NCBI RefSeq assembly: GCF_011045095.1
Contig: NZ_JAALDL010000005.1
Span: 124,001-188,000 of the forward strand
DNA from: Grimontia sedimenti
GTDB taxonomy: Bacteria > Pseudomonadota > Gammaproteobacteria > Enterobacterales > Vibrionaceae
Length of the DNA: 64,000 nt
Direction of reading: 5' to 3'
Made by a program: the position numbers and the translations under genes. Positions 26,905 through 36,900 of this stretch are shown in pieces (the stretch's first letter is position 1; every line of letters starts with the position of its first letter). The notes below the pieces were generated by a model. That model saw nothing but the letters and a program-made list of their open reading frames with translations, did no database searches and was not told where the DNA came from.

Positions 26905-27948
26905 TTAGCTTTTTAGCAGTTGCCAGTAACGGTTGTAGATGCTGACCGCTTCGCCCACATCGTTAGTGAATTCGCCTTTTTCAACATCTTCGTCTGATGG
27001 GAAAATCACGTTGTTTTCGGTGTATTCCGCAGACAGTTTTTCTTTTGCACGCTTGCTTGGTGCTGGGTAACCCAGTTCTTCGACCATTGCCGCTTGGTTT
27101 TCAGGGCGGTACAGGAAATCGATGAATTTATGTGCCAGATCGACCTTCTCCGCGCCTTTCGGGATGATGAAGTTATCCATCCACAGGATTGAGCCTTCGT
27201 CTGGGTAAACAAACTCGATGTTTTCCATCTCAGCTTGTGCCAGGTAGGCGTTACCGTTCCACTGTTGACCGATACCGACTTCGCCCGTCACAAACGGTAC
27301 GTGCGGTGCATCTGAGTTGTAAACCACGACATTTGGACGCAGATCTTTCAGCATTTCATAAGCTTCTTTGATCTCTGCTTCGTTGGTGGTGTTGATGCTG
27401 TAGCCTTTGGCTTTCAGAGCCATGCCGAAAACATCTCGCACATCGTCGAGCAACATGATTTGGCCTGCGAACTCGTCGTTCCACAGATCAGCCCATTTGG
27501 TCACATTGCTGCCATCAACGATGTCGCCGTTGTAACTGATAGCCGTCACGCCCCAGATGTAAGGCAGGGAGTAGTCATTGTTTTTGTCGAATGGTTGACC
27601 CATCAGACCAGGAATAATGTCCTTAACATGTGGGATTTTCGATTTATCGATTTTCGCCAACATGCCTTCGTCGCTCATGCGCTGGATAAAGTATGTCGAT
27701 GCAAACGCAAGGTCATAGCCTTTTCCATCAAGCAACTTCAGCTTGGTATACATGGATTCATTGTTTTCAAACGTTGAATAGTTAACTGAAACATCGTACT
27801 CCTTTTCAAACGCCTTAATCACACCCATTGGCATGTACTCGGCCCAGTTGTAGATATTCAGCACTTCATTGTTTGCAGAAACGTTGAAAGAAACTGTTGC
27901 GGTAAGTGCGATGCTTGCCGCTTTCACCCCTTTAAGATATTGGTTCAT
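26905..27948 (-). CDS. Polyamine-type ABC transporter substrate-binding protein (PotD/PotF family)
   Basis: 347 residues with a signal peptide (1-25, ending VSANN). Family signatures: LNIYNWAEYMP, then FATSTYFIQRM-like spacing (LAFASTYFIQRMSDEG), and GVTAISYNGD with WADLW. It should bind putrescine or spermidine in the periplasm and hand it to a PotBC-type permease, but no permease or ATPase gene lies next to it. It is divergent from a PuuB-like oxidase, which supports a polyamine uptake and breakdown role. AAGGA precedes the ATG. Confidence 0.9.
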   Translation of the reverse strand: MNQYLKGVKAASIALTATVSFNVSANNEVLNIYNWAEYMPMGVIKAFEKEYDVSVNYSTFENNESMYTKLKLLDGKGYDLAFASTYFIQRMSDEGMLAKIDKSKIPHVKDIIPGLMGQPFDKNNDYSLPYIWGVTAISYNGDIVDGSNVTKWADLWNDEFAGQIMLLDDVRDVFGMALKAKGYSINTTNEAEIKEAYEMLKDLRPNVVVYNSDAPHVPFVTGEVGIGQQWNGNAYLAQAEMENIEFVYPDEGSILWMDNFIIPKGAEKVDLAHKFIDFLYRPENQAAMVEELGYPAPSKRAKEKLSAEYTENNVIFPSDEDVEKGEFTNDVGEAVSIYNRYWQLLKS

Positions 27949-27970
27949 TTGGTTTTATCCTTAAGTGGCA

Positions 27971-28127
27971 TACCCAAACTACCTTAAGGCACAGGCAGAC
28001 ATCCTTCCTCTCGCCTACGTGCTTCACTTATAGTGCCGTGTGGAGTAGAACCATTTACTCCGGAACCACAGAACCCCTTGTGAAACCAGTCTTTTCGCTG
28101 AAAAAGCGCCTTGAGGTAGTTTGGGTA
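27971..28127. repeat. Short inverted-repeat-bounded element (MITE-like), copy A
   Basis: 157 bases bounded by TACCCAAACTACCTTAAGGC (27971-27990) and its near-perfect inverse at 28108-28127 (19 of 20 match). Inside is a hairpin-forming GGAGTAGAACCATTTACTCC. It fills most of the 27949-28349 gap between the divergent polyamine genes. A longer relative with the same outer motif lies at 57529-57794. No open frame. Confidence 0.75.
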
Positions 28128-28349
28128 AATACCAAGCTGAAAAATGAACGCGCATCATCAAAACATTTGTCCCCTCTGTCAATGAGAATCCCTCTGAAAA
28201 GGTAACATTTTGTGCACCACGCACAGCATCAACGAACGCAGTTATTTTTGAGGCTCATGAAGGGGTAAGAATCCCTTGCTTGCCGTGTGGCTTAGTGCGA
28301 ATATTCGCCGTCTTTTTAATTAACCCTTTTAGCAGGATTTAGTCGCGAA

Positions 28350-29633
28350 ATGGCGAAAGAACACGGGTATATCGATAGCTACTATCAAGCAACGGCAAAT
28401 GTTTTGCCTGAACAACCAGAGTTAACCAGTGATATTCAAGCGGACGTTTGTATTATCGGCGCGGGTTTAACAGGCACAAACGCAGCGATTGAACTTCGTA
28501 AGAAGGGCATGAGTGTGGTGGTGCTGGAAGGCCAACGCATCGCGTTTGGTGGCTCAGGTCGTAATGGTGGTCAGGCGCTGGTGGGTTACTGTCTGGGTCT
28601 TCGCGAAGTTGACGAAGAGTACGGCCCAGAATGGGGTAAGCAGCTTTGGGATTTGTCCGTTGAATCTATCGATATCATTCGTGAACGTATCAGCGAGTTC
28701 AACATCGATTGTGACTTCCAGGAAGGTTACATCGAGCTGGCGTTGAATAAAGGTCAGGAGAAAGAACTGAAATCCTGGCATGAACTGAAGCACGGCCGTT
28801 ACAACTATCCGGTTGCCGAGTGGTGGGACACTGACAAGATTGAGCAGGTAGCGAACACCCGTCGTTACTTGGGCGGCTTATTCGACCCAAACAGCGGTCA
28901 TGTTCACACCCTGAACTACACGCTAGGTTTGGCGCAAGCGGCTATTTCCGTTGGCGCGGAAATCTATGAAAACAGCCCAGTGATCAAACTGAAAAAAGGC
29001 GCAGGGTATAACACGGTAAAAACCGCAAAGGGCAGCGTGAAAGCAAAACAGGTTCTGCTGGCTTGTAACGCATACCTTGATGGCCTGCACCGCAAGGCGC
29101 AATCAAAAGTGCTGCCTGTGGCTTCTTACATTGCTGTGACTGAGCAGCTTGGCGATCGCCAGCCAATCTCTAACAAGATGGCGATGTCTGATCTGAATAA
29201 CTGTCTGGATTATTTCCGCCCGACTGCTGACGGACGCATTCTGTTCGGCGGTGTGAACCATCCGTTCAATGGCGAGTATTCAGACAGTCAGGAGCGTCTG
29301 CGTCAACGTATGCTGAAAGTGTTCCCACAGCTGGGTGATGTGAAGATGGAATATCACTGGGGTGGTCTGTTTGCAGTGACCCGTAGCTACATGCCGGAAA
29401 TCTCGCATTTGGGTAACGATATCTATACAGCCCATGGCTACACTGGTCATGGCGTTGGTTTGACCAATATTGCAGGCCGCGTTGTTGCTGAAGCAATGGC
29501 AGGGCAGGCGGGGCGCTTTGACGTGTTCTCACGTATCGATCATGGCTGGATCCCAACGCCGAAAGTGCTGCGTAAACCTGCGCTCGCGATGGCGATCTGG
29601 AAAGCCAAAATGGAAGACGCTCTGGCGAACTAA
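28350..29633 (+). CDS. FAD-dependent oxidoreductase, PuuB-like (gamma-glutamylputrescine oxidase family)
   Basis: 427 residues, almost exactly the length of E. coli PuuB (426). It is a DAO-family flavoenzyme with the dinucleotide-binding motif ADVCIIGAGLTGTNAAIELR, the FAD-contact segment FGGSGRNGGQALVGYC, and a C-terminal GYTGHGVGLTNIAGRVVAEA. The likely reaction is oxidation of gamma-glutamylputrescine to the aldehyde. The divergent PotD-like receptor gene supports polyamine use, though no other puu gene is in the window. Confidence 0.87.
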   Translation: MAKEHGYIDSYYQATANVLPEQPELTSDIQADVCIIGAGLTGTNAAIELRKKGMSVVVLEGQRIAFGGSGRNGGQALVGYCLGLREVDEEYGPEWGKQLWDLSVESIDIIRERISEFNIDCDFQEGYIELALNKGQEKELKSWHELKHGRYNYPVAEWWDTDKIEQVANTRRYLGGLFDPNSGHVHTLNYTLGLAQAAISVGAEIYENSPVIKLKKGAGYNTVKTAKGSVKAKQVLLACNAYLDGLHRKAQSKVLPVASYIAVTEQLGDRQPISNKMAMSDLNNCLDYFRPTADGRILFGGVNHPFNGEYSDSQERLRQRMLKVFPQLGDVKMEYHWGGLFAVTRSYMPEISHLGNDIYTAHGYTGHGVGLTNIAGRVVAEAMAGQAGRFDVFSRIDHGWIPTPKVLRKPALAMAIWKAKMEDALAN

Positions 29634-29747
29634 TGGTACATCCATCTCACGATTAGATTTTTAAATCCTTTCCATAAAATCTGTGATTTGAAGCAGCACT
29701 AGCACAAGGGGTAGATTCGCTACCCCTTGTATTTAGAGGTGCAGACA

Positions 29748-30356
29748 ATGAACACAGATAAGTTATTAGATGCACTTCATACCCAAGGTTGGTACGTGTG
29801 GGATGATTTCCTGAATGCAGAAGAAGTAGAACAACTTCGTGATGCCATTCCTGAAAGCATGAAACCTGCTGGCATCGGACGACACCTGCAGCACCATACC
29901 AACAAACAAATCCGTAGTGACAAGATTTCCTGGCTGGAACGCGGAAAGCATCCTGCCTCGGACGATTTTCTCTCTCGAATGGAAGCGATAAAGAACGACG
30001 TCAACCGCCACTTCTTTTTGGGTTTGTTCGAGTATGAAGCGCACTTCGCGCGTTACGACATCGGCGATTTCTATCAAAAACACCTCGATACTTTCGAAGG
30101 CCGTTCCAACCGCCGTTTAACCACGGTGATGTACCTCAATGATGAGTGGGCGGATGAAGATGGTGGCGAGATTGTGATTTATGATATCAACGATAATCAT
30201 CTCAATACCCTCTGGCCGAAAGCTGGGCGTTTGCTGGTGTTCCTATCGGAGGAGTTTCCCCATGAGGTACTTCCGACCAACCGGGAGCGTTACAGCATTG
30301 CTGGCTGGTTCCGTGTGAACGGAATGCGTGGCAACCGCGTCGACCCATCTCGCTAA
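29748..30356 (+). CDS. Fe(II)/2-oxoglutarate oxygenase (prolyl 4-hydroxylase-like fold)
   Basis: 202 residues from ATG 29748, which has AGAGG upstream; a TTG at 29727 would only add seven residues. The iron site is H112xD114 (QKHLDTF) with H172 (EFPHEVLP), and the 2-oxoglutarate anchor is R182 (RYSIAGWFR). The segment SNRRLTTVMYLNDEW is typical of the P4Hc family. The substrate is unknown. It lies 81 bases before the AlkB-type gene, so two oxygenases of the same cofactor class are probably co-transcribed. Confidence 0.88.
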   Translation: MNTDKLLDALHTQGWYVWDDFLNAEEVEQLRDAIPESMKPAGIGRHLQHHTNKQIRSDKISWLERGKHPASDDFLSRMEAIKNDVNRHFFLGLFEYEAHFARYDIGDFYQKHLDTFEGRSNRRLTTVMYLNDEWADEDGGEIVIYDINDNHLNTLWPKAGRLLVFLSEEFPHEVLPTNRERYSIAGWFRVNGMRGNRVDPSR

Positions 30357-30437
30357 TTTGTTATACCGTTTTATCTCGCTCGATTGTTAAGAGGTAAAAC
30401 GGTATCTTCATCTCACACAAGCAATATTGGAGATGAG

Positions 30438-31046
30438 ATGTTTCAGGGCGATCTTTTTCAGCAAACAGGATGGATAGACATTCCAGACGGGAAACTGTTC
30501 TGGGAACCTGAGTTCATTCCCACCAATATCGCTTCTGATATTTTCCAACACCTCTCTGAATCTCTTCCCTGGGAACAGTTACCCATCAAAATGTTTGGTC
30601 GCGAAGTGCTGCAACCTCGAATGCAGGCGTGGTTTGGTGACGCCTACTCATATTCAGGGCTTCACCTGAAGGCCGCACGTATGCCTGAATCATTACTTTC
30701 CTTGAAGTTGCAATGTGAGCAAACGTCTGGTGTGGCATACAATTCTGTGCTCGCGAACCTTTATCGTGATGGACAGGATTACATGGGGTGGCATCAGGAC
30801 AATGAAACGGAGTTAGGTACCGAGCCGAGTATCGCTTCGCTTAGTTTTGGCGAAACTCGCCGCTTTGTTCTTCGTCATCTTCAAACTGGAGAAAAACGCG
30901 AATTTGAATTAGGTTCTGGTTCTCTGCTGATTATGGCGGGCAAAACCCAGACTTATTGGCAGCATGCAGTGCCGAAAACCGCAAAACTGAGGGGGCCGAG
31001 AATCAACCTCACTTTTCGGAATATTAACTTCTTAACGAAATCCTGA
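30438..31046 (+). CDS. AlkB-type alpha-ketoglutarate-dependent DNA repair dioxygenase
   Basis: 202 residues from ATG 30438, which follows TTGGAG by 5 bases; the longer frame from 30384 has no ribosome-binding site. The AlkB motif is WHQDNE (H119, D121) with H176 and GPRINLTFRNI (R188, R194, the 2OG clamp). The N-terminal half, PRMQAWFGDAYSYSGL, is typical of the ALKBH2/3-like bacterial branch. It should remove alkyl groups such as 1-methyladenine from nucleic acid. Confidence 0.92.
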   Translation: MFQGDLFQQTGWIDIPDGKLFWEPEFIPTNIASDIFQHLSESLPWEQLPIKMFGREVLQPRMQAWFGDAYSYSGLHLKAARMPESLLSLKLQCEQTSGVAYNSVLANLYRDGQDYMGWHQDNETELGTEPSIASLSFGETRRFVLRHLQTGEKREFELGSGSLLIMAGKTQTYWQHAVPKTAKLRGPRINLTFRNINFLTKS

Positions 31047-31126
31047 CCAAAAAAGGCTCGATATGGTCGATTTATATCGACTTTGCCGTGAAATTGAGCG
31101 AACGAACTTTTTTTTCAAAATTAGTG

Positions 31127-31154
31127 TTGACTAGATCACGTGAATCCGTAGAAT
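31127..31154 (+). promoter_or_regulatory. Promoter of the tRNA operon
   Basis: TTGACT (31127-31132), a 16-base spacer, TAGAAT (31149-31154), then a GC-rich discriminator (GCGCACC) typical of stringently controlled stable-RNA promoters. An A/T tract upstream (31109-31122) may act as an UP element. Confidence 0.7.
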
Positions 31155-31203
31155 GCGCACCGTACCGCAGAGGAAGGCAACTTACTGAAGCGGAACAAAC
31201 GAA

Positions 31204-31277
31204 GGCGCGTTGGCAGAGTGGCTATGCAGCGGATTGCAAATCCGTGGACCTCGGTTCGACTCCGGGACGCGCCTCCA
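31204..31277 (+). tRNA. tRNA-Cys (GCA)
   Basis: 74 bases including encoded CCA. Acceptor GGCGCGT pairs with ACGCGCC. The anticodon loop ATTGCAAAT carries GCA. First gene of the operon. Confidence 0.95.
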
Positions 31278-31281
31278 TGAT

Positions 31282-31357
31282 GCGACACTAGCTCAGCTGG
31301 TAGAGCGCAACCTTGCCAAGGTTGAGGTCACGAGTTCGAACCTCGTGTGTCGCTCCA
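31282..31357 (+). tRNA. tRNA-Gly (GCC), copy 1
   Basis: 76 bases including CCA. Acceptor GCGACAC pairs with GTGTCGC. Anticodon loop CTTGCCAAG. Confidence 0.96.
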
Positions 31358-31398
31358 AATTCGAAGCTTTCGATTTATCGGAAGTTTGATACGCAAGG

Positions 31399-31460
31399 AA
31401 CCTTGCCAAGGTTGAGGTCACGCCTAAGCCTTGAAGATCGGGAACCTCGTGTGTCGCTCA
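31399..31460 (+). pseudogene. tRNA-Gly 3'-half remnant 1
   Basis: AACCTTGCCAAGGTTGAGGTCACG (anticodon arm and variable region, 31399-31422) is identical to tRNA-Gly. A 20-base unrelated insert (CCTAAGCCTTGAAGATCGGG) replaces the T-arm 5' part, then the 3' end (AACCTCGTGTGTCGCTC) resumes. There is no 5' half, so it cannot be a working tRNA. Confidence 0.85.
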
Positions 31461-31524
31461 AATCTCTTTTAAGGGATTGAGAAATGGGAATCGCTGTCAT
31501 TGTGCGAGAACAATGAGATACGGA

Positions 31525-31601
<77 letters not shown>

Positions 31602-31604
31602 ACT

Positions 31605-31680
31605 GCGACACTAGCTCAGCTGGTAGAGCGCAACCTTGCCAAGGTTGAGGTCACGAGTTCGAACCTCGTGTGTCGCTCCA
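31605..31680 (+). tRNA. tRNA-Gly (GCC), copy 2
   Basis: Identical to copy 1. It lies only 3 bases after fMet copy 1. No tRNA-Gly remnant follows this copy. Confidence 0.96.
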
Positions 31681-31717
31681 ATTAAGTTGTCATCGTACTT
31701 GAACGGTGAAATACGGA

Positions 31718-31794
<77 letters not shown>

Positions 31795-31826
31795 CATTCA
31801 GTTTATTCGGCTTAGCCGGGTAACAT

Positions 31827-31902
31827 GCGACACTAGCTCAGCTGGTAGAGCGCAACCTTGCCAAGGTTGAGGTCACGAGTTCGAACCTCGTGTGTCGCTC
31901 CA
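31827..31902 (+). tRNA. tRNA-Gly (GCC), copy 3
   Basis: Identical to copies 1 and 2. Confidence 0.96.
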
Positions 31903-31943
31903 AATTTAAAGCTTTCGATTCATCGGAAGTGTGATATGCAAGG

Positions 31944-32006
31944 AACCTTGCCAAGGTTGAGGTCACGCCTAAGCCTTGAAGATCGGGAACCTCGTGTGTC
32001 GCTCCA
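31944..32006 (+). pseudogene. tRNA-Gly 3'-half remnant 2
   Basis: The same structure as remnant 1 with the same 20-base insert, and it keeps the full 3' end including CCA. Confidence 0.85.
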
Positions 32007-32061
32007 CTTTCTCTTAGAAGAGGTGGGTAGTTGTCATCGTACTTGAACGGTGAAATACGGA

Positions 32062-32138
<77 letters not shown>

Positions 32139-32170
32139 CATTTAGTTTATTCGGCTTCGCCGGGTAACAT

Positions 32171-32246
32171 GCGACACTAGCTCAGCTGGTAGAGCGCAAC
32201 CTTGCCAAGGTTGAGGTCACGAGTTCGAACCTCGTGTGTCGCTCCA
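32171..32246 (+). tRNA. tRNA-Gly (GCC), copy 4
   Basis: Identical to the other three copies. Confidence 0.96.
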
Positions 32247-32286
32247 AATTTTGACTTTCGATTCATAGGAAGTTTGATATGCAAGG

Positions 32287-32349
32287 AACCTTGCCAAGGT
32301 TGAGCTCACGCCTAAGCCTTGAAGCTCGGGAACCTCGTGTGTCGCCCCA
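32287..32349 (+). pseudogene. tRNA-Gly 3'-half remnant 3
   Basis: The same fragment as remnants 1 and 2, with three substitutions (GAGCTCACG, GAAGCTCGGG, GCCCCA). The remnants drift while the real tRNA-Gly copies stay identical. Confidence 0.85.
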
Positions 32350-32403
32350 CTTTCTCTTAGAAGAGGTGGGAGTTGCCATCGTACTTGAACGGTGAGATAC
32401 GGA

Positions 32404-32480
<77 letters not shown>

Positions 32481-32486
32481 CATTCG

Positions 32487-32515
32487 AAAGCCCAGACCTA
32501 GGTCTGGGCTTTTTC
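32487..32515 (+). terminator. Terminator of the tRNA operon
   Basis: AAAGCCCAGACC (32487-32498) pairs with GGTCTGGGCTTT (32501-32512), followed by TT. It lies 6 bases after the last tRNA. Confidence 0.9.
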
Positions 32516-33174
32516 ATTTCCAAATTCTATGTTTCTCTCCGTTATTATCGCCTAATTGTATGACGAATATTAATTCGTAAATTATATATTTATATTCAAG
32601 ACGCAAAAATATTCCCGATTAATAATTGAGCAAATCTAGATCTAAGTTTCAAGTGATGAGATCTTGAATAAAACCATGTTTAGTTTATCTGTTGATATAA
32701 AGATTGTTTAGTGGACTTATTCAGTGTTGCTCACTTTTTCTACGATTTTTCTTGATAATTTCTCCTGAAAGTAACCCTGCTTGTTAGTGTTCAGTCAGAC
32801 AGTTGCACTGCTTCCATCAGAAATCATAGTTTTACAATCCGCAATTACTTTACAGTCCAGTCAGTCTATTTTTTCATTCATTACGCCTAATTAAGTTTAC
32901 TTTCTTATTTTTTGCGTTTTATGAGATCGCCAGAAATATATTGAAACATTGTTTATTACAGATTTGTTAAATATGAGACATGCTTCGAATGGTGTCTATA
33001 TGGCGCATGATCTCTAGCTATGAATTGATGTACTACTTCAAAAGTACAAAAGTGTGCATTGGTTCCACTTTGATGGTGCCTAATTACTTATATATAGAAG
33101 TCCAATAAATAAAAAATCAGCGTTTGATTGGTATTTAGACAATAAATTCGGATTGCATTACAGGGAAAATAGGT
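32516..33174. other. AT-rich intergenic region before the barrel/protease pair
   Basis: About 660 bases without a convincing gene on either strand. One imperfect palindrome (TTCAAG 32648-32653 with CTTGAA 32663-32668) could be an operator for the downstream pair. No clear promoter or RNA gene is seen. The length suggests a regulated promoter. Confidence 0.35.
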
Positions 33175-33978
33175 ATGCAAAAATTGCAGCTAGGATGCGG
33201 CACTGCTTTGTTGTTGGTGGCTTCTATGCCCATGACGGCAATGGCTGAAACTGACGCTCCAAGCCCTTGGGGAGGATCAGCGAGCGTCTTTTACAGCCAG
33301 AACGGCTACGACAAAGATGATTATCGCTCGCTCCGTTCTCTTCACTGGAGCGCGACGGCAAATTACAAAATTAGCGATAACTATTCTGGCTACCTGAGCT
33401 CAGGTGGCTATCGTACTTATGAAGACAAAACAGGAGATTTTTTTACTGACAGTGTGATTGGTTTGTCTCGATCCTCTCTTTTTTCGTTCGGCGACACAGG
33501 TAAAGTCGGGGCATCTTTACAATTCACTATTCCGACTTCAGAAACTTCTAGAAAAGAAGATCTCAACACCGCGGCACGTCTGGGGTTCTCGGTTTCGGGT
33601 CAAGCAGTTGGCATCAACTTCTCGATTGCCCCTCGATACCGCAAAAACTTTCATCAATACAAAACAACGGTCAATGGAAAAGTGCTGACAGAGCATGTGG
33701 TTTCTGTTGTTTCCAGTGTTGGCTACGGCATAGGTGACGCCTACTTATCTGGTTCCATCATTGGTGGTACTTCGTGGACCTATTCCAGTGTTCGTCGCGA
33801 CTGGACATATGTTGGTCAGCTGAGCGCTAGCTACAAGTTTACCGACGCATTGAAAGGCGCGTTGTCTGCGTCTAACTCGGGCGTTTACTTCGATGCAGAG
33901 CGAGGCACGCTCGGCAACATCGATTTGTTCAACGAGAAAGCGGCCACTTACACCGCCACTTTAACTTATTCATTCTAA
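33175..33978 (+). CDS. Predicted outer-membrane beta-barrel protein
   Basis: 267 residues. Signal peptide 1-24 (MTAMA then ETDAP). The mature protein is a series of short amphipathic strands with alternating Tyr/Ser/Gly and ends in an aromatic strand, TYTATLTYSF, the usual recognition end for outer-membrane insertion. No specific porin family is recognised. It is followed after 12 bases by a large metalloprotease lipoprotein, and the two are very probably one transcript, so the barrel may anchor, export or process with the protease. Confidence 0.75.
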   Translation: MQKLQLGCGTALLLVASMPMTAMAETDAPSPWGGSASVFYSQNGYDKDDYRSLRSLHWSATANYKISDNYSGYLSSGGYRTYEDKTGDFFTDSVIGLSRSSLFSFGDTGKVGASLQFTIPTSETSRKEDLNTAARLGFSVSGQAVGINFSIAPRYRKNFHQYKTTVNGKVLTEHVVSVVSSVGYGIGDAYLSGSIIGGTSWTYSSVRRDWTYVGQLSASYKFTDALKGALSASNSGVYFDAERGTLGNIDLFNEKAATYTATLTYSF

Positions 33979-33990
33979 AAGGACTTTGGC

Positions 33991-36900
33991 ATGAAGTTTA
34001 ATAGACTATTTTTGTCTGTTTCCATCACTGCTGCTATAGCAGGGTGTGGAGCAGATGACCAAGCCTACGACACTGTCGATAGGGATATATATCAAAGCTC
34101 ATTTGCAGACATTACAGATAATGCACCCGTTAGAATCGGCGACTGTGCTGACTGTTACGAAATACCTCTTGATGGTGTTTGGGCTTTTCAGCAAACATTC
34201 GGTGACGTAACGCGTACATCAGATGTTCACCCATACATGTACGACTTCCTCAATGAAGAAAATCTGGTCACTCTCAAGCTTCGCAAAGATGGCTTGGTCG
34301 CAGAGAAGTTAGAGGGTGATATTACCTTTGAAGGTGAGGTGTCGCGCTTCCCGGGTGATCATAATGAACCAAGGTTGCTCACGCTTGCGGGCGACTATGA
34401 AGCCTATCAGTGTAAGGAAGACTCATACGGCGATTGTACGAATAAAGAAGAAAAAGTTACTGACCCATCAGTCCGCTGGTGGCAGAAAACGCATTTCACT
34501 CCAGAATACGACCAAATCACACTCCATGATGATCAACTGCTTTTCAACCACTACTTTGACAAGCAAATAAACAAAGTACTGACTCATGTCGAGTTCTTGC
34601 CGAAAGAAGGCGTGATCAATATTGAGTTTGAACACAACATTGTTGGAGATAATACTTTTTTAGAGCTTGGAGAGCCTGAGAAGAACACGGTATTTTACTC
34701 TCTGGTTAGGCTAGATACGGTCGCAACGCCTGGCTACCAGCCAGTACATTATGATCTTGCTGAGCATGACAAGTTTGGATTTTTCAAAACTTCCTACGAG
34801 AAGCTTGACCCTAACTTTGTAGAGAACCAACAAGGTTACGAGGGTTACTTCCTTAATCGATTCGATCCTAATCAGGACAAAATCGAGTATTACCTCAGTG
34901 ATGAATTCTTCCGCAAAGATGATAAAGGAAACTTAATTAACAAGCTTTGGTTGGATGCCACCATTGAAGGCTTCCATTACATGAACAAGAGCTTGGAAGA
35001 TAAGTTTTCCAAAAACGGTCGTGTTGTTCCCGAGCTAGTATTAGTCAATGCGAACGCCACAGAGCCAAGTGGTGTTAAAGTCGGTGATTTACGCAAGAAT
35101 GTCGTTCACATTGTACCAGAGGCTAGCAATGGCGGCGGCGGTGGCTTAGGTCCAAGTTTCGCAAACCCACTGACAGGTGAAATACTCAGCGCATACACGA
35201 TTATGTTCCCTGGAAACCTAATCCAATCGACAGCAAGGCATTGGGATGTTCTGGCAAATCATTACAACAATGATGAACTCACCGCTGATATCTCATCGGA
35301 TGCCGGCTCTAAACCTCAACCGACGAGATCTTCGTCCAGCGCGATCTCGTTAAGCGATGATCTTAATGCGGCGGTAGCAGGAAGCTCTTCAAACGAAGCG
35401 CAGCTATCTTTTGAAAAATCAATCAATGACACATCTTACAATAGTGCTGAAGAAATTGATTTCGCCGAGTTGAAGGAGAAGCGTGACCTTAGACTGGAGA
35501 AGATGATTGAAAACAACATCTACCCAGTTGACCTGCACTCTATTTCAACAGCCATTGAAAAAACTAACATCACAAATCTGGATTTCGTGAAAGAAGGTTT
35601 TTATCAAGAGCAGACGGATCAACAGATAGCCGATGGTGAGCCTCGCAAGTTGAAACTGTGGGATCAGTTAACAGCTTCACAGCGCAAAGCCGTGACTGAC
35701 GACATGGGTGCACATTACTACCGCCATGTTCTCGCTCACGAAATTGGTCATAACCTGGGCTTGCGCCACAACTTTGCCGGTAGTTACGATGGACACAATT
35801 TCTATTCGCAAGAAGAAGTACAGCGCATGGGGCTCAAAGGTGTCGCGTCTTCTTCGAGCGTGATGGACTATTTGCCGTCGAAGTTGAACATTCAGCCAGC
35901 ATTCGGCCACTATGACCGCGCGGCACTTCGTTTTGCCTACCAGCGTAAAGTAGAGGTTCATGAGAACATCGACGAAGCCGTTTTGTCTGATGAAGAGGTT
36001 GTGTCAGCCATTCGCGATCTTCGTGAGAATGACAAAATTGAGCTTGTTGACCTTTCTCTGAAAGATGCCATCAAGAGTGTGGATCTCAGCCAGCCATCTG
36101 CTTTGGTTGCGTTAGAGAACTCCGATGAGCTTTGGGCGCAGAATAAAGAGCTGAAAAACTATCAATACTGTACCGACGGACGCGGACGTGTGGCGTTGGA
36201 GAGTGGTTGTTTAGTGTTTGATGAAGGGGCGAGTTTCGAACAAATCGCCGACTATCATGCACAACAATATGACGATTTCTTTGAGCTGCGTAACTCTCGC
36301 GATGGACGTGTAGAATTCAATGAGAACGATCGTTCATTAAGCAAGTACTTTAGACTTCTTTACCAGTTCAACAACATGAACATGGTGGTGGACGATTACT
36401 ACCGAGAGTTCCGTGACTTCGAAATTGACTACTCGGAAGTGTGTCCGTCAGGCAGCTCTCTAACAGGTGAAGAGCAAAAACGCTGTGACGTAGCAACAGC
36501 CGCCTACAAGCAAGCTCACTTCTATCTGGACATTCTGAAGACGCCGGAGAAAACCTGTAACGTCACCATTGAACAACGTGTCTGGTCTGATGGTTCATTT
36601 GGCCCTGTTAGTGAGTTTCTTAACGAGAAATTCGGTTTGGCGACGATGAACTTCTTTGCAGGCTCTGCTGGTGGTAAGGCATATACAAGCCAACTTCATT
36701 TACCAACATCATGTTTTGATGAGAAAATGAACGATGCTTTGGCAAGTGGTACACACTACTTCACAGGATCTTCTGGTACAAAATATGCTTTGAACTTTAA
36801 GGTAACTGGTGAGTCTGTCCACGGCGAGTACCTGAATAAGGTAACCTTTGCTGATAGAGCAAGCACCGAAGATGCACCTAGCATTGGTTACGAAGTAGAA

